From the NCBI RefSeq assembly GCF_001303895.1, contig NZ_LJSD01000075.1, positions 347,273 to 411,272 on the forward strand: DNA of 64,000 bases, read 5' to 3'. The position numbers and the translations under genes are program-made. Positions 8,641 through 17,878 of this stretch are shown in pieces. Position 1 is the stretch's first letter, and every line of letters starts with the position of its first letter. This DNA comes from Mesorhizobium sp. 1M-11 (GTDB taxonomy: Bacteria; Pseudomonadota; Alphaproteobacteria; Rhizobiales; Rhizobiaceae). Below the pieces are notes generated by a model. That model ran no database searches and had not been told where the DNA came from. It saw nothing but the letters and a program-made list of their open reading frames with translations.

Positions 8641-10295
8641 GAGCGGCAGCGATTCCCTTGCCTCATCAGGCGGCGCCTCCCGCTGCGTTGCGCGACAAGC
8701 GCGTTGCTGCGGGCATAGCCGCATTGGTCTTTGTTGCCGTTCTGATAGGCGGCGCTTTCCTTGGCCTTGTCATCGAAAGCGCCGGCGATTTTTCCGGCGC
8801 CTTGGCCGCCTTCGATTCCTATCTGTTCCGGGTCGTCCGCTTCACCTTGTGGCAAGCCCTGCTGTCGACATTCTTGTCGGTCCTGCCGGCATTGTTCGTC
8901 GCGCGGGCGTTGTCGCGTCACCCCGGTTTTTTCGGCCGCAGCTTCATTCTGCAACTTTTCGCGGTGCCTCTGGCGCTCCCTGCTATCGTGGCTGCGCTCG
9001 GCGTTCTCGCTCTCTACGGTCGCGCCGGCTATTTCGCGGAAATGCTGACGAAAATCGGCGGGCAAGATTGGCCTGGCATCTATGGCCTTTCCGGCATTCT
9101 TGTCGCCCACGTCTTCTTCAACCTGCCACTCTGTGTCCGCCTTTTCCTGGAAGCGCTGCAAACTGTTCCGGCTGATCAGTGGCGGCTGGCCAGCCAGCTC
9201 GGCATGAGCGCGCGCCCCGCTTTCCGCTTCATTGAATGGCCGGCGCTGAGGCAGGCGCTTCCCGGTGTCGCCGGCCTCGTTTTCATGTTGTGCATCACCT
9301 CTTTCACCATCGTACTGATCCTCGGCGGCGGACCGCGCGCAACGACGCTGGAAGTAGCCATCTATCAGGCACTGCGCTTCGACTTCGATCCTGCGCGCGC
9401 CGTAGCGCTGACGCTGCTGCAGATCCTGCTGACTTTCGCGGTTGTGGCCCTGCTGTCCCGCCTTGGCGCCAACACCACGGCCGAAGCCAGTCTTTCGGTG
9501 GCGCCACGCCGCTACCTTTCGATCGGCAACGGTGAAGTCGCGTTGAATGTCCTGCTCATCCTGCTGGCGCTGCTGTTCGTTGCTGGGCCGATGGTCGCAA
9601 CCATAGCCGCCGGGCTACAATCCGAACTTGCTCGCCTCGCCGGTGAACGCGCCGTGCATCTGGCTACCACGACCAGTGCGGCACTCGCCTTCCTGTCGGC
9701 TTTGCTCGCGACCGCTCTTTCCTTGTCACTGACGATGGCGCGGCGTGGCCTGGCCACCCAGCGCGGCAGGAATGGGGGGCGATCCTTGCTGGAATATGCC
9801 ACCGATACGGGTGCAGGCTTCGTGCTGGTCGTGCCGCCGATCGTCATCGGCGCCGGCTGGTTTTTGTTGTTGCGTCACATCGGCAGCGCCTTCGCGATTG
9901 CTCCCGTCATGGTCGTTGCAGTGAATGCCATCATGGCGATGCCGTTCGCGTTGCGCGCCGTCCGCCCGGCCTATGATGCGGCCAGCGAACGGCATGAGCG
10001 GCTCTGTGCTCAACTTGGTATCACCGGCTGGGCCCGGCTGAAGCTGATCGACTGGCCGGTGCTGCGACGTCCGCTGGCCACAGCCTTTGCCTTTGCCATG
10101 GCCCTGTCGCTCGGCGATCTCGGCGTGATCGCTCTTTTTGGTTCGGATTCGCTGCAGACGTTGCCCTACCTTCTACTTGCCCGCATGGGCAGTTATCGTA
10201 CCGCCGACGCTGCGGGGCTTGCCCTGTTTCTGGGTCTGGTGTGCTTTGCGCTGATCCTGCTTGCCGACCGGCTCGGAAAGGAACGCTCTTCATGA
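8616..10295 (+). CDS. thiP: Thiamine ABC transporter permease
   Basis: A 559-residue inner-membrane protein with about 12 hydrophobic helices arranged as two fused permease halves, the usual ThiP layout. Each half carries an EAA-like coupling loop: near QWRLASQLGMSARPAFRFIEWP in the first (about residues 185-208) and ERLCAQLGITGWARLKLIDWP in the second (about 459-479). These loops contact the ATPase ThiQ. The gene starts inside the 3' end of thiB, and its TGA overlaps the thiQ ATG (ATGA), so the three genes form one translationally coupled operon under the TPP riboswitch. Confidence 0.95.
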   Translation: MADRDKQVGAAAIPLPHQAAPPAALRDKRVAAGIAALVFVAVLIGGAFLGLVIESAGDFSGALAAFDSYLFRVVRFTLWQALLSTFLSVLPALFVARALSRHPGFFGRSFILQLFAVPLALPAIVAALGVLALYGRAGYFAEMLTKIGGQDWPGIYGLSGILVAHVFFNLPLCVRLFLEALQTVPADQWRLASQLGMSARPAFRFIEWPALRQALPGVAGLVFMLCITSFTIVLILGGGPRATTLEVAIYQALRFDFDPARAVALTLLQILLTFAVVALLSRLGANTTAEASLSVAPRRYLSIGNGEVALNVLLILLALLFVAGPMVATIAAGLQSELARLAGERAVHLATTTSAALAFLSALLATALSLSLTMARRGLATQRGRNGGRSLLEYATDTGAGFVLVVPPIVIGAGWFLLLRHIGSAFAIAPVMVVAVNAIMAMPFALRAVRPAYDAASERHERLCAQLGITGWARLKLIDWPVLRRPLATAFAFAMALSLGDLGVIALFGSDSLQTLPYLLLARMGSYRTADAAGLALFLGLVCFALILLADRLGKERSS

Positions 10296-11035
10296 CTGCC
10301 GATATGCCGGCTCGACAGGGTGCGTCGCTGCGTCTCGACAAGACGACTTTCAGTTATGGCCAAACCAGGCTCGCCTTCGATGCCGAATTTCCCGCCGGCG
10401 AAATCACCGCCGTGATGGGTCCGAGCGGGTCGGGCAAATCGACCTTGCTCAACCTCGTGGCGGGGTTCGAAATTCCTCTTTCCGGGCATGTCCTGATCAA
10501 TGGCCTGGATTTCAGCGCCGCGTCGCCATCCGAACGGCCGGTTTCCATGGTCTTTCAGGAAAACAACCTGTTTGCCCATCTCGACGTTTTCCGCAATGTC
10601 GGCCTCGGCATATCGCCTTCGCTTGCGCTCACGGCCGCGGACCGCATGGCAATAGCCGACGCGCTCGCGCGCACCGGCCTGACAGGAAAGGAGAAACGCC
10701 TGCCGCGGGAGCTTTCCGGCGGCGAACGCCAGCGCGTTGCGCTTGCTCGCGCCCTGGTTCGTGACCGGCCGGTTCTTCTGCTTGATGAACCCTTTGCCTC
10801 GCTCGGGCCTGCCTTGCGGGAGGATATGCTGGATCTCGTTGCCGCCGTCCAGGCGGAGCGGAAGATGACCACGCTTTTCGTCACGCATCAGCCGGAAGAC
10901 GCGCGCCGCGTCGCTGCTCACGTCGTTTTCCTGGAAAACGGCACTGTCGCTGCAACCGGCAGGGCCCACGATTTCTTTTCCGCGAACGGCCCCGCAGCTT
11001 TCCGGCGTTATGCCGGAGCCATGAACGGAGAATAG
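10292..11035 (+). CDS. thiQ: Thiamine ABC transporter ATP-binding protein
   Basis: A 247-residue ABC ATPase energising ThiP. Walker A is MGPSGSGKSTLLN, the Q-loop is MVFQENNLFAHL, the signature is ELSGGERQRVALARA, Walker B is PVLLLDEPFASLGP and the switch histidine is in LFVTHQ. The product is short and lacks a TOBE domain, as is usual for ThiQ. The ATG at 10292 overlaps the thiP stop; an upstream in-frame ATG at 10241 would lie well inside thiP. The operon ends here. An inverted repeat follows 23 bases after the stop. Confidence 0.95.
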   Translation: MTADMPARQGASLRLDKTTFSYGQTRLAFDAEFPAGEITAVMGPSGSGKSTLLNLVAGFEIPLSGHVLINGLDFSAASPSERPVSMVFQENNLFAHLDVFRNVGLGISPSLALTAADRMAIADALARTGLTGKEKRLPRELSGGERQRVALARALVRDRPVLLLDEPFASLGPALREDMLDLVAAVQAERKMTTLFVTHQPEDARRVAAHVVFLENGTVAATGRAHDFFSANGPAAFRRYAGAMNGE

Positions 11036-11058
11036 TCGAACGCCAAGAAAAAGCGCTG

Positions 11059-11092
11059 CCACCGGTATATTTCAACTGGTCTTGACCGGTGG
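11059..11092 (+). other. Inverted repeat after thiQ
   Basis: Perfect 8-bp arms CCACCGGT (11059-11066) and ACCGGTGG (11085-11092) flank 18 bases. There is no T tract, only AAAT, so it is either a weak terminator of thiBPQ or a control site for the protease gene that starts 200 bases downstream. Confidence 0.35.
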
Positions 11093-11293
11093 AAATCTGG
11101 AACGGATTTCGCGACTCAGGCATTTGTCTTGCCTGGAAGCCGACATAATTTGCGGTCAAACCGGTTTGGGGGCATCATCGTCCTTGCTTGCCAATCTGCT
11201 TCGCGTGTGGCTAGGTCCGCACCAGATGGTCTGGCACAATCGCCGATTGCCCCGTCGAGACGAAAGGAAGCCGACCTGTCGACCGGCCTGGAC

Positions 11294-12772
11294 ATGAGCT
11301 GCAAGAAAGCCCCAGCGCGCGTGCTCGCGCTGGCAGGGGTCGTTCTCGCGCTCGCATCCTGCCAATCCGTGATGCCGAATTCGGTCGAAGAATCCGGCTT
11401 CCAGCCGTCAAACAGACCCGTCACCGTCGACAATGCACAGGCCAACAGCCGCCTTGCCGATCTCGCCAAGGCGCAACACCCGCGCATCCTCGCGACCTAT
11501 GGCGGCGAATATTCCGATCCGAAGCTGGAGCGCATGGTCGCCAAGATCGTCGGCCGGCTGACCGTGGTGTCGGCCAATCCGACGCAGACCTATCGCATCA
11601 CCATCCTCAACTCGCCCAACGTCAACGCCTTCGCGCTTCCGGGCGGTTATCTCTACATCACCCGCGGCCTCTTGGCGCTCGCCAACGATTCATCCGAAAT
11701 CGCCGCCGTGATCGCGCATGAAATGGGGCACGTTACCGCCAATCACGGTCTTCAGCGCCAGCAATTGGAGGCCGAGGAAGGCCTTGCCACCAAGGTCGTC
11801 TCGGATGTGCTGGGTGACAACCCGAGCGCCAAGGCCGCGCTCATCCGCGGCAAGCTGAGGCTCGCGCAGTTTTCACGCAACCAGGAACTCGAGGCCGACG
11901 CCATCGGCATCAAGTCGGTCGGCGAGGCCGGTTACGATCCCTACGCGGCGGGACGCTTCCTGCAGTCGATGGCCTCCTACGCCGGCTTCCGCTCGGTCAG
12001 CGGCGCGACCGACGCCAGCCTCGACTTCCTCGCCACCCATCCCAACACGCCGCAGCGCATCGACCTGGCGCAGCGCCATGCGCGCATGTTCGGCCAGCCG
12101 GGCTTTGGCACGCGCGACCGCGATTCCTATCTCGCCGGCATTGACGGCCTTCTTTACGGCGACACGCCCGAGGAAGGCTATGTGCGCGGCAACACGTTCC
12201 TGCATCCCAAGCTGGGCGTCTCCTTCGCGGTGCCGGACGGCTTCGTCATCGACAATTCGGCAGCTGCCGTAACCGCCACCGGCCCCGGTGACATGGCGGT
12301 GCGTTTCGACGGCGTGACGATCGACAAGGATGTGTCGCTGCCGGACTACGTCCGCAGCGGCTGGGTTGCCGGCCTGGACGACGCCAGCGTCCGCCAGGAG
12401 ACCATCAACGGCAACGAAGCCGCTGTCGCCAAGGCCCGCGCCGACGGCTGGCAGTTCGATATCGTGGTCATCCGCGCCGGCGGCCAGGTCTATCGGCTGC
12501 TCACCGCCGCCCCTGCTGCCGGGACGTCGCTCGAGCCTGTCGCGCGTTCGGTGAGCAGCACCTTCCGTGTTCTGAGCCCTGCCGAGAAGGCAGCACTGAA
12601 GCCGCTGCGTATCCGCGTTGCCACCGTGCGGCCAGGCGAGACGATCGGCACCTTGTCGGCACAGATGGTCGGCGTCGACCGGAAGCTCGACCTGTTCCGC
12701 GTGCTCAATGCGATGGGTCCGGGCGCGACGGTTTCGGCCGGCGACAAGGTCAAGATCGTTACCGACAGATAG
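11294..12772 (+). CDS. M48 family metalloprotease lipoprotein (BepA/YfgC-like)
   Basis: A 492-residue zinc metalloprotease. The N-terminus ends in a lipobox-like LALASC, so the mature protein is probably a lipoprotein facing the periplasm. The zinc site HEMGH is at residues 142-146 with the third ligand in NQELEADAIG about 60 residues later, followed by the M48 helix LDFLATHPNTPQRID. The C-terminal part (about residues 290-492) carries a conserved alphaproteobacterial domain and ends in a LysM-like segment (VRPGETIGTLSAQM ... VSAGDKVKIV). Relatives such as BepA act in outer-membrane protein quality control. The start at 11294 is chosen because it opens the signal sequence; its ribosome site is poor. 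A longer frame begins at 11129. Confidence 0.85.
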   Translation: MSCKKAPARVLALAGVVLALASCQSVMPNSVEESGFQPSNRPVTVDNAQANSRLADLAKAQHPRILATYGGEYSDPKLERMVAKIVGRLTVVSANPTQTYRITILNSPNVNAFALPGGYLYITRGLLALANDSSEIAAVIAHEMGHVTANHGLQRQQLEAEEGLATKVVSDVLGDNPSAKAALIRGKLRLAQFSRNQELEADAIGIKSVGEAGYDPYAAGRFLQSMASYAGFRSVSGATDASLDFLATHPNTPQRIDLAQRHARMFGQPGFGTRDRDSYLAGIDGLLYGDTPEEGYVRGNTFLHPKLGVSFAVPDGFVIDNSAAAVTATGPGDMAVRFDGVTIDKDVSLPDYVRSGWVAGLDDASVRQETINGNEAAVAKARADGWQFDIVVIRAGGQVYRLLTAAPAAGTSLEPVARSVSSTFRVLSPAEKAALKPLRIRVATVRPGETIGTLSAQMVGVDRKLDLFRVLNAMGPGATVSAGDKVKIVTDR

Positions 12773-12790
12773 TGCCTGGATCCACACGGC

Positions 12791-13258
12791 CTACAGCCCG
12801 GCTTCGGCACCTTCCCTGGTTTCCGTATTTTCTCCGCTGACATTCGCACGCAGGCGCGCGAACATGGATCGAGCCAGATCAAGTTCGTCCTGACCTATGC
12901 CAGCCCGCAATTGCCGGTCGAAGGCGATTGCCGTTTCGCGCAGACGCAGGAACAGCGTCTCGCCGCTTGGCGTCAATTCGACCAGATGCTTGCGACGATT
13001 GGCGGGATCGCGGCGGCGGGTCAGCAGGCCGTCCGCCTCCATCGCATTGAGATGATGGGTCAGCGTCGCACCCTGGATGCCGACGGATTCCGCAAGCTGG
13101 CGCTGATGGCCGAATTGCTGCGACTTCACCGAAATCAGCACGGACCACACCGGGAAGGATCCACCGCCGGCAATCATCGCATCGTCCAGAGCACGCCGGA
13201 TGATTTTCGCGGTTTGGGCAAGGTCAAGCCCGATCGGTTTGGCGGAAGGTTCGAACAT
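12791..13258 (-). CDS. MarR family transcriptional regulator
   Basis: A 155-residue winged-helix regulator. It shows the MarR pattern: a helical N-terminus, then QRQLAESVGIQGATLTHHLN (recognition helix region, about residues 53-72) and the wing ADGLLTRRRDPANRRKHLVE with the conserved D-x-R-x-x-R/K, and C-terminal dimer helices. MarR dimers bind short palindromes and release on binding a small ligand. The gene diverges from a small membrane protein; TAGA-containing palindromes lie just upstream of it (13289-13327), so autorepression and control of the neighbour are likely. Confidence 0.88.
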   Translation of the reverse strand: MFEPSAKPIGLDLAQTAKIIRRALDDAMIAGGGSFPVWSVLISVKSQQFGHQRQLAESVGIQGATLTHHLNAMEADGLLTRRRDPANRRKHLVELTPSGETLFLRLRETAIAFDRQLRAGIGQDELDLARSMFARLRANVSGENTETREGAEAGL

Positions 13259-13288
13259 GGCCGGACACTAGCATGGAAATGGTTGGCG

Positions 13289-13327
13289 TCTAATAGATTG
13301 ACATCTAACAGTTAGATATCTACTGTT
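13289..13327. promoter_or_regulatory. Operator cluster for the MarR regulator
   Basis: Three overlapping or adjacent palindromes lie between the divergent genes: TCTAATAGA (13289-13297), ATCTAACAGTTAGAT (13303-13317, perfect 7-1-7), and arms AACAGT (13307-13312) and ACTGTT (13322-13327) around TAGATATCT. The spacing and the AT-rich setting fit MarR dimer sites covering both promoters. The repeats are visible; the regulator assignment is inferred. Confidence 0.65.
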
Positions 13328-13358
13328 TCTTTGCCCTGGCTTCATGGAGGTCCGCGAA

Positions 13359-13763
13359 ATGCAAATCGTCTTCATGCTCGCACTGGCTCTGCATGTCATG
13401 TCAGGCGTGTTCTGGGCCGGCTCGACTTTCGTGCTGGCGCGCACAGGCGACGGCCGATTGGCGATGTCGCTATTCGGACCGCAGATGGGGGCCGCCACCG
13501 TGGCCGTCCTGTCGGGTGCCGTCCTCTGGTATCTCTTCCATGGCACCGGCTATTTCGGCACGCAGGAGCAAGCTCTGGCTGTGGGGGCAATAGCGGCGAT
13601 CGTCGCCGCTGGCGTTCAAGGCATATCGGTTGGGCGGTCACGCCGCGCCACGGCGCAAGAGGCCGTGGCCAGCACCTTGCGACAGGCTGTCCGCGGCGAA
13701 CGTCTGGCCGCAGGCCTGCTTGCCATTACGGTCGTTGCCATGGCCATCGCACGGGTGGTTTGA
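13359..13763 (+). CDS. Small integral membrane protein
   Basis: A 134-residue protein with about four hydrophobic helices (near residues 3-22, 40-58, 70-90 and 116-133). The first helix contains ALHVMSGVFWAGSTF, a pattern resembling CopD/DUF2269-like membrane proteins, but I do not assign a function. The ATG at 13359 is chosen because GGAGG lies 8 bases upstream; an in-frame ATG at 13344 overlaps that site. It diverges from the MarR gene and is its obvious target. MarR-controlled small membrane proteins often relate to efflux or stress, which is only a hint here. Confidence 0.7.
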   Translation: MQIVFMLALALHVMSGVFWAGSTFVLARTGDGRLAMSLFGPQMGAATVAVLSGAVLWYLFHGTGYFGTQEQALAVGAIAAIVAAGVQGISVGRSRRATAQEAVASTLRQAVRGERLAAGLLAITVVAMAIARVV

Positions 13764-13786
13764 ACCAATAGGAAAAACCCGGTCGA

Positions 13787-14644
<858 letters not shown>

Positions 14645-14714
14645 CGCGACTTTCCCGTCTGCCCGTTGAGCCCGGATGGACCGACCGGCAGGTCTGCGTC
14701 CTAAGGCGTCCACC

Positions 14715-14739
14715 AACGTGCCATGCAGGCAATGGTTCC
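14715..14739 (-). promoter_or_regulatory. EcfG (RpoE2)-type promoter of rpoH2
   Basis: On the minus strand, GGAAC (14739-14735) and CGTT (14718-14715) are separated by 16 bases, an exact match to the EcfG general-stress consensus GGAAC-N16/17-cGTT. It lies about 70 bases upstream of the rpoH2 ATG. Confidence 0.8.
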
Positions 14740-14932
14740 CGGCCTTCCTCACGGGAGTGAAACAGTGCGATCCATCCGCCCGGAAGCAACAGCCTTAAAA
14801 TAGAACAAAATTCCTCGGTTTGAACTATTTTGAAATTCGATTCCTTATTAGCAAGACAAGCTTCTGTCACATTCCAGCACCTCTCCAAAGGTCGACATTT
14901 GCTGTCCGCCGACATTACGGGATCACAAAAAG

Positions 14933-15706
14933 ATGAAATGGCTGAAATCGCTGCTCCTGGCCGGAACCCTGCAGGTTCTGGCCGTTACCGCTGGTCATGC
15001 CGGTGCTGACTTCGATCAGATCAAGCAGGCTGGCGTCTTCAAGATCGGCACTGAAGGCACCTATGCTCCGTTCACCTATCACGACACATCCGGTGCGCTG
15101 GTCGGCTTCGATGTCGAGATCGGCCGCGAGATCGCGAAGCGGCTTGGCGTCAAGGCCGAGTTCCTCGAAGGCAAATGGGACGGTCTGATCGCCGGCATCG
15201 ATGCAAAGCGTTACGATGCCGTCATCAATCAGGTCGGCATCACCGAGGCGCGCAAGGCAAAGTACGACTTCTCCGACCCTTATATCGCTTCGAAGGCCGT
15301 CCTCATCGTTCGTGACGACAATACCGACATCAAGGACTTCGCCGATCTCAAGGGCAAGAAGTCAGCGCAGTCGCTCACGTCAAACTTCGGCAAGATCGCC
15401 GAAAAGAACGGCGCTGAACTGGTCGGCACCGACGGTTTCGACCAGTCGATCCAGCTCGTGCTCAACGGCCGCGTCGATGGCACCATCAACGACAGCCTTT
15501 CCTTCTACGATTTCAAGAAGCACAAACCCGATGCCAAGGTGAAGATCGTGGCGCAGGAAGCCAATGCCGACTATTCCGGCGTCATCGTGCGCAAGGGCGA
15601 TCCCGAGCTGGTCGCGGCGATCAACAAGGCGCTGGCCGAGATCAAGGCCGACGGCACCTACAAGAAGATATCCGAGACCTATTTCGGCCAGGACGTTTCC
15701 CAATAG
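14933..15706 (+). CDS. Amino-acid ABC transporter, periplasmic binding protein (cystine type)
   Basis: A 257-residue SBP_bac_3 protein with a signal peptide (cut near HAGAD). The mature protein starts with the ligand-binding core FKIGTEGTYAPFTYHD, followed by LVGFDVEIGREIAKRLG and DGLIAGIDAKRYDAVINQVGIT. The latter resembles the FliY/TcyA cystine-binding group more than glutamine or arginine binders. It opens an operon with a permease and an ATPase. A hairpin with a T-rich tail lies between it and the permease, which would give the binding protein in excess. Cystine specificity is a moderate inference. Confidence 0.82.
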   Translation: MKWLKSLLLAGTLQVLAVTAGHAGADFDQIKQAGVFKIGTEGTYAPFTYHDTSGALVGFDVEIGREIAKRLGVKAEFLEGKWDGLIAGIDAKRYDAVINQVGITEARKAKYDFSDPYIASKAVLIVRDDNTDIKDFADLKGKKSAQSLTSNFGKIAEKNGAELVGTDGFDQSIQLVLNGRVDGTINDSLSFYDFKKHKPDAKVKIVAQEANADYSGVIVRKGDPELVAAINKALAEIKADGTYKKISETYFGQDVSQ

Positions 15707-15746
15707 GCCTGCTGCGGGCCGGGAATTTTACCCGGCTCACTCAAAC

Positions 15747-15785
15747 AAGGCGGCGTGCCGTTGGCGGCGCGCCGCTTTTGTGTTT
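15747..15785 (+). terminator. Attenuating terminator between binding protein and permease
   Basis: AAGGCGGCG (15747-15755) can pair with CGCCGCTTT (15770-15778), and the tail TTTTGTGTTTT follows. It sits inside the operon, after the binding-protein gene and before the permease gene, a common place for partial termination. Confidence 0.55.
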
Positions 15786-15838
15786 TCTGCGACCGACTAT
15801 GATGACGCTATGGAACAAGTCCGGAGGGAGAACAGTTC

Positions 15839-16519
15839 GTGCCACCTTGGCTGCAATTGATGCTGGATTCGCTCGGTCCCCTTTTGTGGGCCGGATTGAT
15901 TTTCACCATACCACTCACCCTTCTGTCGTTCGCCTTTGGGCTGGCCGTAGGGCTCGGCGCGGCGCTGCTGCGTCTGTTCGGGCCCTGGCCGCTGGCAGCG
16001 ATCGTTCGCTTCTATGTGTGGATCATCCGTGGCACGCCGCTTCTGGTTCAGCTGTTCCTGATCTTCTACGGATTGCCCAGCATCGGCATCGTGCTCGACG
16101 CTTTCCCCGCCGCGCTGATCGGCTTCACACTCAACATCGGCGCCTATTCGTCGGAGATCATTCGTGCGGTCATCGGCTCCGTCCCGAAAGGGCAGTGGGA
16201 AGCGGCCTATTCGATCGGCATGACCTGGAGCCAGACGATGCGCCGCACCATTCTGCCGCAAGCCGGCAGGGTCGCGGTGCCGCCGCTGTCCAACACCTTC
16301 ATTTCGCTGGTCAAGGACACCTCACTTGCAGCCGCGATCACCTTGCCGGAACTTTTCCAGTCGGCGCAGCGTATCGTCGCCGTGACTTATGAACCGCTGA
16401 TCCTCTATGTCGAAGCCGCACTGATCTATCTGGCGATGAGCTCGATCCTGTCGGCATTGCAGGTACGGCTCGAAGCCCGGCTCAGCCGCTATGGCGGTTT
16501 CCTGGAGGCACGCTCGTGA
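15839..16519 (+). CDS. Amino-acid ABC transporter permease
   Basis: A 226-residue inner-membrane protein of the HisM/GlnP/TcyL family, with about five membrane helices. It has the family segment WIIRGTPLLVQLFLIFYGLP and the coupling loop GQWEAAYSIGMTWSQTMRRT preceded by AYSSEIIRA. The start is GTG at 15839 with GGAGGGAG upstream. It ends with a GTGA overlap into the ATPase gene. With the upstream binding protein it forms a polar amino-acid, probably cystine, importer. Confidence 0.88.
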   Translation: MPPWLQLMLDSLGPLLWAGLIFTIPLTLLSFAFGLAVGLGAALLRLFGPWPLAAIVRFYVWIIRGTPLLVQLFLIFYGLPSIGIVLDAFPAALIGFTLNIGAYSSEIIRAVIGSVPKGQWEAAYSIGMTWSQTMRRTILPQAGRVAVPPLSNTFISLVKDTSLAAAITLPELFQSAQRIVAVTYEPLILYVEAALIYLAMSSILSALQVRLEARLSRYGGFLEARS

Positions 16520-17286
16520 TCGAACTCTCCAACCTGGAAAAGCGCTTCGGCGACAATGTCGTTCTGAAGGACATCAACGTCGCCATGAAAGAAGGCAGCG
16601 TCACCGCGCTGGTCGGCCCGTCGGGCGGCGGCAAGTCGACGTTGCTGCGTTGTATCAATCTTCTGGAAATTCCGACCGTCGGCACCGTGAGGATCGGCGA
16701 GGAAACATTGACCTTCCAGCCCGGCGGCAAGGTCTCGTCCAGCGATGTGCTGAGACTGCGGCGGCAGACCGGCATGGTGTTCCAGAACTTCCAGCTGTTT
16801 CCGCATCGCACCGCCATCGAGAACGTCATGGAAGGGCTGGTGACAGTCTTGAAATGGCCAGCGGACAAGGCGCGCGAGCGTGCGCTCTCGCTGCTTGAAA
16901 AGGTCGGCATGGCACACAAGGCGGATGCTTGGCCGGCGACCCTGTCCGGTGGGCAGCAACAGCGCGTCGCCATCGCCCGCGCGCTTGCGCCGTCACCCCG
17001 CGTGCTTTTGTGCGATGAACCGACCTCTGCGCTCGATCCCGAACTCGCTCAGGAAGTCGTTGATGTGCTTGGCCAGCTCGCCGTGGAAGGCACCACCATG
17101 GTGATGGCCACGCATGATCTGCGGCTCGCCTCCAAGGTGGCACGTGAGGTGGTTTTTCTGGAAGCAGGCATCGTTGTCGAGAAAGGTCCGGTCGAAACGG
17201 TGTTCGGCAACCCGCAGCACCAACGCACCAAACGCTTCATCGCCACGTTGAGACATGAACAGGAAGAATCGGGCAGCAAGAGCTGA
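16516..17286 (+). CDS. Amino-acid ABC transporter ATP-binding protein
   Basis: A 256-residue ABC ATPase of the polar amino-acid type. Walker A is GPSGGGKSTLLRCIN, Q-loop MVFQNFQLFPHRTA, signature LSGGQQQRVAIARAL, Walker B VLLCDEPTSALDPE and the switch histidine ATHD. The GTG start at 16516 overlaps the permease stop. An insert of a few residues after IGEETL (TFQPGGKVSSSDVL) is seen in the TcyN/YecC-like branch. It completes the three-gene importer. Confidence 0.9.
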   Translation: MIELSNLEKRFGDNVVLKDINVAMKEGSVTALVGPSGGGKSTLLRCINLLEIPTVGTVRIGEETLTFQPGGKVSSSDVLRLRRQTGMVFQNFQLFPHRTAIENVMEGLVTVLKWPADKARERALSLLEKVGMAHKADAWPATLSGGQQQRVAIARALAPSPRVLLCDEPTSALDPELAQEVVDVLGQLAVEGTTMVMATHDLRLASKVAREVVFLEAGIVVEKGPVETVFGNPQHQRTKRFIATLRHEQEESGSKS

Positions 17287-17394
17287 CCCAACAATCCCGT
17301 GCTGGAACGGCTGGGCAGGCGTGTAACGAATGCCTATGTTTGAGCGAACATCCCCTGCAACGAACAACAAGCCGCAAAGGCAAGGAGATCATTC

Positions 17395-17796
17395 ATGGAC
17401 ACCCATACCTTCCCCGTCACCCGCACCGACGCTGAATGGCGCGCGTTGCTGACACCGGAGCAATATCAGGTGATGCGCCATCACGGCACGGAGCGGCCGG
17501 GAAGCTGCGCCCTTCTTTATGAAAAGCGTGCCGGCACCTTCAAATGTGTGGGCTGCGACAGCCCGCTTTTCGAAGCCAAGCTGAAGTTCGAGAGTGGCAC
17601 TGGCTGGCCGAGCTTCAATGATCCGGTCGAAGGCTCGGTCGAGACCACCGTGGACCGCAGCTACGGCATGGTGCGCACCGAGGTGCATTGCGCCACCTGC
17701 GGCAGCCATCTCGGCCATGTCTTCGAGGACGGCCCGCCGCCGACCGGCCTGCGTTACTGCATCAACGGCGTGGCACTGAACTTCGAACCGGCCTGA
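17395..17796 (+). CDS. msrB: Peptide-methionine (R)-S-oxide reductase
   Basis: A 133-residue enzyme that reduces the R-diastereomer of methionine sulfoxide in oxidised proteins. All key residues are visible: the structural zinc pairs CVGC (C51, C54) and CATC (C99, C102), the SGTGWPSF substrate motif, and the catalytic cysteine C122 in RYCINGVALNF. C38 in the N-terminal region (GSCALLY) could be the resolving residue, but this is uncertain. No signal peptide is present, so it is probably cytoplasmic. It follows the amino-acid transporter by 108 bases and may have its own promoter. If that transporter carries cystine, sulfur or redox metabolism would link them. Confidence 0.95.
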   Translation: MDTHTFPVTRTDAEWRALLTPEQYQVMRHHGTERPGSCALLYEKRAGTFKCVGCDSPLFEAKLKFESGTGWPSFNDPVEGSVETTVDRSYGMVRTEVHCATCGSHLGHVFEDGPPPTGLRYCINGVALNFEPA

Positions 17797-17878
17797 AGTA
17801 GACTGTATATCGCTGCCCTTTCGTATCGCCTCCGGTTGACCTATGTCCCTCTTGGGGAAGGAAAGCCGGAGGAGAAGA

